From NCBI GenBank assembly GCA_004794655.1, contig SMMW01000568.1:2283001-2347000 (forward strand): a DNA stretch of 64,000 bases, read 5' to 3'. The notes under the pieces are model-generated. The model saw nothing but the letters and a program-made list of their open reading frames with translations, had not been told where the DNA came from and searched no databases. Below are positions 11,300 through 21,487 of the stretch, one piece after another. Source of the DNA: Marisa cornuarietis (taxonomy: Eukaryota; Mollusca; Gastropoda; Architaenioglossa; Ampullariidae). Position 1 is the first letter of the stretch, and each line of letters opens with the position of its first letter. The position numbers were made by a program, and so were the translations under genes.

Positions 11300-12570
11300 T
11301 TAAACGGTACATATGCACTTACCTCCTTGTGAGTGTGCGTATTTTAATTTTACAGAGTGTATTATCTGTTTGATGGTGATTGCGTTCTTTATACCGCGGA
11401 TTCTTTCCCTTATGCCCCCTTATGTCATTTGCTTGCGACTGGTTTGTAAAGTTTTGTTTTCTTTTTGATATTGTAAAAGGATTGCAGCGCCACAGTGTAG
11501 TGTCCATAGTTATACAAAATGTTATAGATATTTCTGAAAATACAAGCCTTTAGGGATCATCTGGAACCGCAACACATGCTGAAGCGAAGGCTGTCACTGT
11601 GACTGTCGTTGTCGCAGTTGTTGCTGTTACCGAGGCTGACAGCTGTTGTTGCTGTTATCGTTAATGCTGTGAGATGGCTATTGTTGGGACTTTTGAACTG
11701 TCTCCAGGAGAGCTCCTTGCTATGTGCTAAGAGCAATACGCCGGGCTCAGGGTACTCTGTTTCTGAAACTGTGGGTTAGGACAGCTGGAGCAGGTGTGAA
11801 GAAGGCGACCTGAGGACCAGCAAAAAATTCTTTGTAAACTTGCTTTGCTTTGAACTGTGAATAATTATTCGTGCCTTCGAAGGGACGCTCCTCACCAAAA
11901 AAGATCTCGTGTTGTGTTTTCTGGGTAAGAATGCACCTGTCCACGTGTGATGTGTGACATGGTAATGCATGGTGTTTGAAGTAAATGCTGACAGCAAATG
12001 TCTTGAAGACATGGAAGCTCATTTGACGACAGCAGCAAACCAGATAAAATAAACTATGTAATACCTTGAAAGACAGTTTTACTGCGGGAATTTCGAGGGA
12101 ACAATAGAAGACCGTGTTAGACATATCCATTGCGTTCACTTAAGAAAGATTTAAACAGATTCAAGAGCACAGAGTACTATTTGGATTTCTTTAAGATATC
12201 CAAAGCATTTGTGGAAAGCCCACGAAGGACAGTCTTGCAATGTCTCGGAAAAGACAGTAAGACACGAAGACAGCGAAGACATTTACGCGGAGGAACTCTG
12301 TTCTGAATTACAGACTGTAGCTATAAGGTTTCTCAAGCCTAAAACGAGCCTCAAGCAAGTCTAAGCGTTCAATATTGGAAATAAATTATTTGAAAATGTG
12401 CTGAATGCTGAATTTGTATCGACCAACTCAATTTCTTTTCAGTGCACATCAGTGTTTCTTAAAATTAAGATTAATTAAAAGTTAAATGAGATCAACAATG
12501 TTGGAAGACAGACTGGCTTTTCTGGCCCCTGTATCTGTTTATAGATATATCTGTTTATCTGTATATATCT
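11300..12570. other. Unassigned S-block DNA
   Basis: Contains a 60-bp stretch (11463-11525; ...GGATTGCAGCGCCACAGTGT...) that also lies in lectin intron 1 in every U module. It also holds a 130-codon minus frame (11747-12139) without recognisable features. Nothing here is a supported gene. Confidence 0.45.
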
Positions 12571-13890
12571 GTTTTCATCGTGTACAGGCCTGTGTTTGAA
12601 CGTGTGAAACCTGTGGTTAAGTCGGTGAAGCGTTGGACGGATGAAAGTGTTGAATGTTTGCGAAGCTGTCTTGATTGTACGGTGTGGGATGTTTTTTACA
12701 ACTCTTGATGAACAGACAGATGTTGCTTCCTCTTACATTTCTTTTTGTGTTGAGTCTGTAATAACCACCAAACCCATTGTTATATTCCCCAACAACAAAC
12801 CGTGGGTAACCCATTGTTATATTCCCCAACAACAAACCGTGGGTAACCAAGAGCTTGAAAAGCGTACTTAACAAGAAAAAACGTATTTATTTTACCGGCG
12901 ATACACTGGTAAAAAGATCTGAGGACAGAGAAGTAAGGGTCGCGATCAAAAAAGCCAAAAGAGAATATAAAGACAAGATAGAGCTACGGTACTGTGCCGG
13001 TGACGTTCGTTATGCCTGGCAGGGGATCAAGTCCATGGCTTCTGTTAATCAGAAGATGGACTGCACTAGAAAATCAGTCAAACTCAACGGCGTGAGCGAC
13101 CAGGGCTTGCCAAATGTTTTGAATAACTTCTATGCACGTTTCGAGAACCATGATTTTCAGATAAAGTTAGGGACCTTAGACAGTCGCTTGTTTCCGATAA
13201 CAACATTGTAATTTCTCAAGTCGGTGTGACGGAAATGCTAAAGCGGGTCAAGGTCAACAAGGTGCAGGGGCCTGATGGGATTTGTGGGCGTGTCCTGCAC
13301 TCCTGTGCTGTTCAGTTGGGAGGAGTGTTTCAACATCTCTTTTAACTCTCTCTCGACTCAGGACACATTCCAGCACTCTGGAAACTAACATCGTCCCTCT
13401 CCCTAAAAAAACCTAATCCTAACCAACCCAATGATTTTCGCCCAATAGCTCTAACCTCCCTTGTAATCAAATCTTTTGAGAAAATTGTCAAAACTCTCAT
13501 CTTAACATCTGTAGAGAGTAAACTGGACCCACTGCAATTTGCTTACAGGAGGGGGAGGGGTGTTGACGATGCCAAGTTATTCATTCTGAACTCACTGTAT
13601 AAACACTTAGAAAAGCCTAAGTCACATGCCAGATTACTCTTCGCAGATTTTAGTTCTGCATTAAATACAGTGCAACCACAACTTCTGGCTTTGAGACTGA
13701 TTTTGACCTGCCACATCAACTAGTTTTACGGATAGTGGTATTTTTTGACTTGTAGACAGCAGAGGGTTTATGTTAATAGTAATTAATCTTACACCGTTGT
13801 TACTAACACTGGCTCCCCACAGGGCTGCTGTTTATCACCCTTGTTATTTATCATGTACACTGACAGCTGCAGAAGCACGGAGGTAAATAA

Positions 13891-14164
13891 AAAAAGGTAA
13901 GGTAAAGGTCATCCCATAACCTTTTCAGGTCGTTGGGGAGTGAGGTGTTAGAGACCCCACTTTTCTCGGGGCCAGCTTTTACATGAGGGTGGTGCCAATC
14001 TCCTCTCTCTCGCTGCCTTACCTTCCCCAACCCTCTAAGGAGTCAGGTACCCATTCCCGTCAGCTGGGTCGACTGGGGGAAGTTTGCTGCGCTTATCGGG
14101 AATTGAACCAGCGCGCTCTTGGTTCGGACGCCAGCGCTCTAACCACTCGGCCATCCGCTTTCCC
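13891..14164 (-). mobile_element. tRNA-Leu-like SINE (family B) inside LINE 2 RT
   Basis: Read on the minus strand, the head is GGATGGCCGAGTGGTTAGAG (A box of a tRNA-Leu-like sequence), then GGTTCAATTCC (B box) about 45 nt on, then a body ending in a GGTAAGGTAAAGG-type region. It is flanked by TAAATA at 13884-13889 and 14165-14170, a likely target-site duplication. It splits the RT just before FSDD. An identical insertion in S2 (38970-39243) shows it predates the block duplication. Confidence 0.8.
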
Positions 14165-14873
14165 TAAATAGCTACAGTATCAAGTTCTCTGATGACACTG
14201 CATTGCTGACTCTTTTACAGGAACACACAAAAGATCATGGTAATGCTTTAACAAATTTTGTACAGTGGTGCGATGAGAACTATCTAGAGATGAATGTAGA
14301 TAAGACTAAAGAAATAGTTATAGACTTCAGGAAGATCAAAGAAGATTTTGTTACTCCCAGTGTGATAGATAGTAAACCTGTTGAAATTGTTAACTCCTTC
14401 AGGTATCTGGGAACTATTTTTGACAGTCAGCTCAAATGGAATTTAAACACTAAACACATTGTTAAACGTGGCCAACAAAGAATGTATCTTTTGCGTAAGT
14501 TAAAGAGTTTTTCTGTTAGCCAAGTAATCTTAGGCCGTTTTTACCAGTCATTTATTGAGAGACTTCTATCTTTCTCATTTGTATGCTGGTTTCGCAATCT
14601 ACCTGTCCATGATAGGAATAGTCTGAACAGTGTTGTGAACATCTGTTCTAAGATAATTGGTATCAGACAGAGGGATTTACCTTCTTTCTGTGACCAGCAA
14701 ATAGTACGGAAAGCCTCATGCATTTTATCATTACCTGAACATGTATTAAAAAAGGATTTGTATTATTAAGCTCAGGTAAACGGTATACCATGCCTATATG
14801 TAAGAGTAACAGACACCTGAAATCATTTGTGCCATCCCCAGTCCAGCTGCTTAATCTTAGATGAACTGTCAGT

Positions 14874-14911
<38 letters not shown>
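14874..14911. repeat. (GT)n microsatellite in LINE 2 3' UTR
   Basis: Uninterrupted GT run. The copy near 39953-39990 has the same context. Confidence 0.9.
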
Positions 14912-14912
<1 letters not shown>

Positions 14913-15368
14913 ATGTGTGATGTGTAGGTGCATACCTGATTTTCTTGTTGTAAGTTTTTGATACATGTTATTTGCCCACTTCCTTTTCCTTCTCATGTTT
15001 TCAATTTTTTTCATCCAGTGTTGAACTCGAGCACATTCCCATATTCAAATTGCCCAATGGGACAAATAAAGTTGGTCATTGTCATTGTCATCATATAGGC
15101 ATCAATTTTCTCCTTCTGTAATACAAAGGATACTATGTCATGATCTGCTGGTCAGTTTCCACCAGATCGCGAATTATACAGAAACAGTTTTGTCTCTTCT
15201 TGGTCCATTTCTTGCTCAGTTTTTGATTCCCGCTCCTTTCATTAACACCTTTAATAGTTCTATGTGTAGTGTGTTTGCTTTCAGACGTGTTCGAGTGCAG
15301 TTGGCATATTTTTTCGGTGCTTCCATTGCGATATTGTGGCATCAAATATTTAGTTAGATAAGCGGCCT

Positions 15369-15620
15369 TTAGGAGACAATTTCATTGCGTGACTTCTCTT
15401 TGGGAAGAATAAACAGACAAGAGTAGCTGCAATTGTAGATGCAGGTAGCAGAGGGAAAATACTTAACATTCCAGTTAAAGATATACCTTACATTTTCCCC
15501 TTTGTCAAACAAAGTGCACTGCTTCAAATTTGCACCTGTCTTTTGTTGACAGCAGTCTTCCTGCTTTAGGAGCTTTCCCGTCAATTCTAAGCCTTGACAT
15601 GCTTTTAGATGGAGTGGCAA
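15369..15620 (-). other. Exon-like ORF, U2 copy
   Basis: Counterpart of 747-995: 83 codons with CQGLELTGK, EDCCQQKTG and LKQCTLF, so four Cys in a short span. A GT follows GAAAATGTAAG. No domain recognised and no partner exon found. Confidence 0.2.
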
Positions 15621-15808
15621 TCATGACCAACATATCAGCTTTGAGGCAGCCATAACGTGCATGCACACTGTTTCATAATACCATTACATCAGGTGGTTAC
15701 TGATTTGTCTGATCAGTCATCTCTTGTGCGAAATTTTGACGGCTACCTGTGCTGAGAGTGAGTGAGGGAGCTCAGTCTACAAGCCACCATAACTAATATT
15801 TATGTGAC

Positions 15809-16507
15809 GGTGACCGGACACTTAATCCCCGGACACTTAATCCCCGACACTTCATCCCCGACACTTCATCCCCTAGACACTTAATCCCCAGACACTTAAT
15901 CCCCAAATCGCAACACCACACTCAAAACTGCTATTTTGTGAAATTGAAATATTATAACCGTAAGAGAAATGTGTCGCGTGGTAACTCTGGGTAACTCTGG
16001 TAAGACTGGGTTGCGCTGGGTTTACAATTAGTGATCTACCCTCTAGGCGATACTAGGTGGACTCCCTAACATAACCAGCCAGTTCCAAGGCCATACTGAC
16101 CAGGAGCAGACCGCCCCATCGTCTCATGCGCCGGCACAGAGAAACGTCCAAAGAAGAAGTCGGCTGAATCGGCCATGAGAATTAGCAACATTGTACAGCG
16201 ATATGAGGCAAGGGATCGTCTTCTGTACCTGTCATATTGATTAACAACACTTTTCATATCTTAATGTTGAAAAACATTGACTTTAATAGCTCTCATGAAC
16301 TGTAACTAAAGTTATAAATGTTGAAATTAAGTATTATTTTAATTGTCAAACTTATTTTGATGTTTACATGAAAGTAATTATCTGAATTTGAATTAAATTT
16401 TTCATTCACTTCATAATTTTTTTAGTTGAAATTTTATTTTGAGGATTAAGTGTCTAGGGGATGAAGTGTCGGGGATTAAGTGTCTGGGGATTAAGTGTCT
16501 GGGATTC
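15809..16507. mobile_element. Foldback-like DNA element with tandem-subrepeat inverted ends
   Basis: The left end is a run of about six GGACACTTAATCCCC-type units (15812-15905). The right end (16441-16503) is the same unit inverted (GGGGATTAAGTGTCT). The flanks are TTATGTGAC and TTCTGTGAC; in the U4 copy both are TTCTGTGAC, a 9-bp target duplication. Ends built of short tandem repeats plus a 9-bp TSD are the hallmark of Foldback elements. L1's equivalent site (about 1190) is empty. No transposase is present; the interior has one coding-looking patch near 16130-16240. Confidence 0.7.
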
Positions 16508-16666
16508 TTCTGTGACATATACAATATTACTAACAACAGTCTCACATTCTTATATCATTGTGTCGTATACGATATTACTAACGACAGTCACACATTTACT
16601 TGCTTGCCAGGTCTTACATTACAAAAGTTAATAACACAATGGTGGGAGGAGTGGTTAAAGTGTTTC

Positions 16667-16672
16667 TTTATT
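16667..16672 (-). promoter_or_regulatory. Poly(A) signal AATAAA of lectin L2
   Basis: Minus-strand AATAAA about 110 nt past the L2 stop codon, in the same context as in L1 and L4. Confidence 0.7.
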
Positions 16673-16781
16673 TTGTCCAAGATGACCAGTCTTAGCCCAT
16701 GTGCCATGGTAAGGGCAGCAGACTGTGACTAGCTGACTGAACATTAGTAAAGTAAAGTGTTGACAGCATATAATTTGTCAT

Positions 16782-19700
16782 TCAATGCATCTTGATGTTT
16801 ACCTGACAAACAAACCCTAGCTTCACAGAACAGTCAATGTCGTTGAGCAGGATAGGGTCATTGTAGTTGACTTCGACACAGTTCTCGTTGCCCTTTGAGT
16901 TGTCCGGTAAGCCAATGTGCCAGAGTCCAGAATCATTCGACAAGGGGGTGCCGTCATTCCACAGGAAGGTTCCCTCCTTCACAATGTCATTCGCCCCAAC
17001 CCACAAGCTACCGGTTTGTGAATGCTCTTGACCTGAACAAAAACGATGTTTTAACTCGGTCAATGGTATTGCAGTCCTCTATAATATATTACATGATTGA
17101 ATATTTCATACAGCGAAAACAAGTCAGTTCTAATGCCCTTTGCATGTGCGGAAAATGAGTGATTAGACAACCTGGAGGTAGCGCCATGACGAGTTACATG
17201 TTCGACACATAGCTACATGTGGACAAGACATGAAATTATGTAAGGGTGCTGTGATAAAGATCCTGAATTGTACACACTTTTCTAGGTATTCAAGTATTCA
17301 TTTGAAACAGACTAGGTTTAGTTGTTCAACTATTTTGCACAGGAAGAGTCTTTTTTTGGCGCGCGCGCGTAAGTTAGTGTGTGTGTGTGCATGCGTGCGT
17401 GTGAGAAAGAGACATGACATGACATCTTTTTTATTGTCAATGTCTCATAGCCATTTTGACATGGGGGATATATACAAAGTGCTAATACAAAGCAGTATAT
17501 TCTACAACAATTAGATTATATATCCACATAATATTTTTTTGGCCATCAGACATTGAAGCTTAACACATGCACACACATACGTACACTACTTATCTTGCAT
17601 GTGTCAGCTCCATTGCCTTGGAAATATTCCTATCTATATAAAAGTGGCTACAGTTGGAAAAAATAAAGGAAAATTAAAAGTCGAATGATCTCAACTGGTC
17701 TCTGTTCTACCTGTTGATTCTATTTCTTTTAATCGCATTTTATTTGCTTCGGTTACATATTTCGCTAAACATGTCAGTAGCTCTTCATTTGTAAGTGATA
17801 GGTAAACCTCTATTCTTAGGTAGTATGTGATTGAAAGAGTTGGTTATTCTATCGAATAATTTTATAATACGGGCATTTGAACAGGAAATGCTCTTCATCT
17901 TCTATGATAGTTGTTCCACAACCTGGGCAACCTGAGTGAAGTTCCATAGAAGGCTCAAACCATCTTTTCTTAGCATTAAGGCCTAAGGTTCTTGTTCTAA
18001 GTCTAGCTAAAGCACTCCTGTTGCAATTATTAACTAGAAGGTAGATAAATATTTAATATTTTTCTGGCTGTAGATTATCTTCAAATGATAGGGACCGCTC
18101 ATATTTTATTTCTTTTTCCATGTTTGAGTGTCTGTTTTGTTTCGAGAAGCATATAATACGGTCTTTGAATTCTGAAGTCGGTGTGACGGAAATGCTAAAG
18201 CATTCATCCCCCCTCCCAAATCCATTTTCTGATAGCACTTTCTTTATGTTGGATATCCAGTTAAACTTTCTAGACTCATGCTGTTGGGAAAACATTTCAT
18301 AAGCATTTTGCAAAGTCTTGTTATGGGTAGCTTAAGGATGTGGAGCCAGAATTGTAAGCATTTCATTTAAGTAACTATATACAGGGGATACCTACCTACT
18401 TCACCATATACAACCAAATTTGAGGAGTGCAGGGGAACATTTAAAAAACGCTTGATTGCAAATGTGTGTATTTTTTCTATAGGGTTATTTATAGCTAAGA
18501 CCCAGATTTCTGCAGCATATGTTAACACTGATTTGACCTCAGAGTCAAAGAGTTTCCAAAAAAGGGATGGGTTATTTGCGTTTAGCTTTCTAAGTGCCTG
18601 AAGAATTTGTATGACACCTTTTTTTTCCTTTCATAAATAGCTCATTCCATGCTGCAGAAAAGCACATCCTAGTAGAAAAGTATACTGCCAGATATTTGTA
18701 GGTATTTGCTACTTTGACCTCTAGATTGAGGTCTTTTCCTTGAGCATTTCTCCTAACACAGTCCGCACAATGCTCGTCCTTCTTAACCCCGCCCCCTTCC
18801 CTCTTGCTACTTTACCCATCTTTCTCACAGAATCACTATATTTTTCTGTTCCTGTTACTTGATGCCTTTTAATGTTTTCTGTTTCGTCAGTACTGTCGTT
18901 TTCTTTCGTCCCCTTTGTTCTGTGTCTACTTAGTCCACGTCTCTTCCTCGTTTTAAGCGCTAAGAGCATGCTCTCTATGAGTGTGAATATGCGCTATAAA
19001 AATCTTCACTATTATTATTATTGCCACACATCCATTTCTCATTGGAGGAGTGGAAACCACCTTTCCTAAAAACCATAACAGTTTTATCCAAATTGACGGT
19101 CAACTTTAGTCTATCTGCTTCTTGTTTCAATAAATTTAGCTGTTTTTGTAAGCCAGTAGCTGTATCTGAAACAAGGACCACATCATCTTTAAACAATAGT
19201 AAAAAAATTTCGACAGCCTCAGGTATTAACTGGATCCCATGTTACCTCCCTTGCTTATTTCTATTGCTAACTCATTAATGAAGAAGGAAAACTGAGTAAA
19301 CAGCCTTGTTTGACTTATTGAGGATATTCAAACACCTCTGTGGTTACAAAATTATTTCTAACACATTCAAAGACTGATCTATATAGTGCTCGCAAGGCCA
19401 TATACATTCTACCATTCACACCATTCTTACAACACTCCAGAGCAGTTGTGCTATATAGCCTTTTCTAAAGGCTGCCTGCTCCTCTATAATCTTTTTTTCT
19501 GTTTCCGCCCATCTTGACAATCTCCTATTCACTACATCTGTGTAACTTTTACTAATAACACTCGTTAGTGCCACTCCTCTATAGTTTCCTGGTTCATTTA
19601 TGTTTCCTTTTTAATGTTTTGGTACTATAATGGATTTGGACCATTCACATGGGAAAGTGCCTTGAGTGAGAAAGAGAGCGATATACTAAGTCAATTTTTA

Positions 19701-21454
19701 TATTTTAGATTATTTAAAATTCAACAATAACTAAATAACTTTATTATATTCGGATTAGAAAGAGAATTTTCATGTTTCTTATTCGTAATTTTTAAAGAAT
19801 AAGAAAACTACAAGAACACGCTTTTAAAAAAAATTTACAATCGTGCTTACTCATATCTACCAAAACTCCAGGGTAAAGATGGGAAGCGTGCAAAGGAAAC
19901 ACGAAAACGCAGCATGACTTTTGAAGTACATGTCAATAAAAACAACTGTATTCCGAGCAGCAAAGAAAGTTTGACAGCTTAATAGACTAACTTCTTTTTA
20001 CAGGAGAAAATCGACAAAAACTGTTTCATGTGTCTCGTCTTAATAAATCACTCAGTCACATTTGTTGATGTACACATCAACAAACAAAATTCCCAAAATG
20101 ACGGCATTTTAAATTAAGATGCGTTAATAAACGACATATTTGGAGGCTAAAAATGCTGCAGCATTCTTTACTAGATCAGGGCCACTTCAAGTTGAATTGA
20201 AACACTAAAGGTTTTAGTTTGATTCTTGGGGAAATTATACACGATATCTTCTTCTAACTTTTGAGATAAGCGATACACAAACTTTACAAACTAGTTTGTA
20301 CAAATTCATTTTTGTATAATAAAGTACTAATTCCTTTTTTAAATGAAGTAAGCCTCATTAGTATTGTATGATGATGATGATGTCCATTTGTAATGCGCAG
20401 GTATCCATTTAGAAGAATGCTCATTGCGCAGCAAACAAAATAAATAAAGTAAATAAATAAATAGATAAACACAAGGAAAGTAAAAAATCAAGACAGAAGT
20501 GTTGCTTGGTTGTTTAAGTTTAACTTGTAGATGGCAGTAAACATTTCTATCAACTCACCCATCGTGTCCATCAGATGCAGTAAGGCCGGGCCATCCTCCT
20601 CACGTGACTTGAAGTAAAAGAGATGAGCTTCATCAGCCTCACAGCGCTTCCTGGCTGTCTCATAGTCTTGCTTGATGATGTACAGCTTCAGACAACGCTT
20701 GTTGTAAAGCACATAGCCCTTCTCCACAGGACAGCCGCCTGTACATGAAATGTTTCAGCGCAAAATGCAGTGAATGTTATCATGACCTTAATACTGGTGT
20801 TGTGTCAGGAACTGACCTGTGAATTAAGGCCCCTTGACATTGTAAGTATAAGGCAGTGTAGGGTAGTCTTATCACAGAGTATTAATCTTTGTCTAAATGC
20901 TGAATGATATGCGTTCGACACTTAAAAATAACTAACAGAAGATAGCAATAACAAGCCAGAGATACAACTGATGTTCGTGCGTATGTGAGGCTGGATGATG
21001 GCTGTAACTGGAGTTAACGCCACTGTGCCATTTAGAAATACTGATAGCACGTGTGGTACTGGGATCCCTTTTAGATAAGCCAGTTTATTTGTATATAGAT
21101 ATAAAGGTATATATTTTATAACTTATATAACTTGTATGTCTGTGTTCTCCTTTCTTGTTGGGCTTTGTTTCACGTGATTGACTTGGCTCGCGTTTGACTA
21201 GAAAGGCAGTAGCGTTGTAAGAAGAAGATTTATTTTATTTTAACAGATTTAAGCTACCTTAAAATTTTTCAGTCACCCGGTTCTTTAAAAATAGTTCAGT
21301 AACGACACACAGCTCCACGCTTCACTGCCCTCTGTTAAATCTGCTCAGCTCTACCCCCTCCCTATGTTTCATGGGATCAAACCCAATATCTCAGAATGCA
21401 ACAAATTCGACTTACCGGGAATAACTATAGATTGGAACCAGTACAGTGCAAATC

Positions 21455-21487
<33 letters not shown>

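Larger units (their letters stand above)
12577..15095 (+). mobile_element. LINE 2: jockey/CR1-superfamily, 5'-truncated, RT with nested SINE
   Basis: Starts in the EN-RT linker (VKRWTDESVECL, NKPWVTKSL, YAWQGIKSM), then a degenerate RT: QGPDGICGRVL, NDFRPIALTSL, LDPLQFAYRRGRG, SPQGCCLSPLLF. A SINE interrupts it, and it resumes with FSDDTALL (the catalytic FxDD), VQWCDENYLEMNVDKTKE and FRYLGTIFDSQLKW, ending at 14769. The 3' UTR has a GT microsatellite and ends GGGACAAATAAAGTTGG plus a TCATTG-type tail, typical of LINE 3' ends. This copy has extra damage relative to 37655-40174: an 11-bp deletion near 12707 and a 37-bp tandem duplication at about 12776-12850. Confidence 0.8.
6180..15365. repeat. 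Spacer S1 between lectin modules U1 and U2
   Basis: Nearly identical to S2 (32155-40444) in content and order: LINE 1, an L2 tail fragment, an orphan exon, unassigned DNA, and LINE 2 with a nested SINE. Some ORFs are identical between S1 and S2. The segment 8110-11060 is also present as a third, more diverged copy at 49850-52380. S2 lacks about 0.9 kb equivalent to 10034-10937. Confidence 0.85.

Noticed and set aside
11747..12139. 130-codon minus frame, identical in S1 and S2
   Set aside because: Identity reflects the recent block duplication. There is no recognisable domain, codon signal or splice context.
14080..14164. Possible tRNA-Leu gene on the minus strand
   Set aside because: A and B boxes are present but the cloverleaf is not convincing. 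The sequence is fused to a SINE body, has flanking TAAATA repeats and interrupts a LINE.
15812..15905. Regular 15-bp repeats resembling a CRISPR array
   Set aside because: There are no unique spacers, the units are directly adjacent, and an inverted set lies 0.5 kb away. This is a eukaryotic transposon arm.
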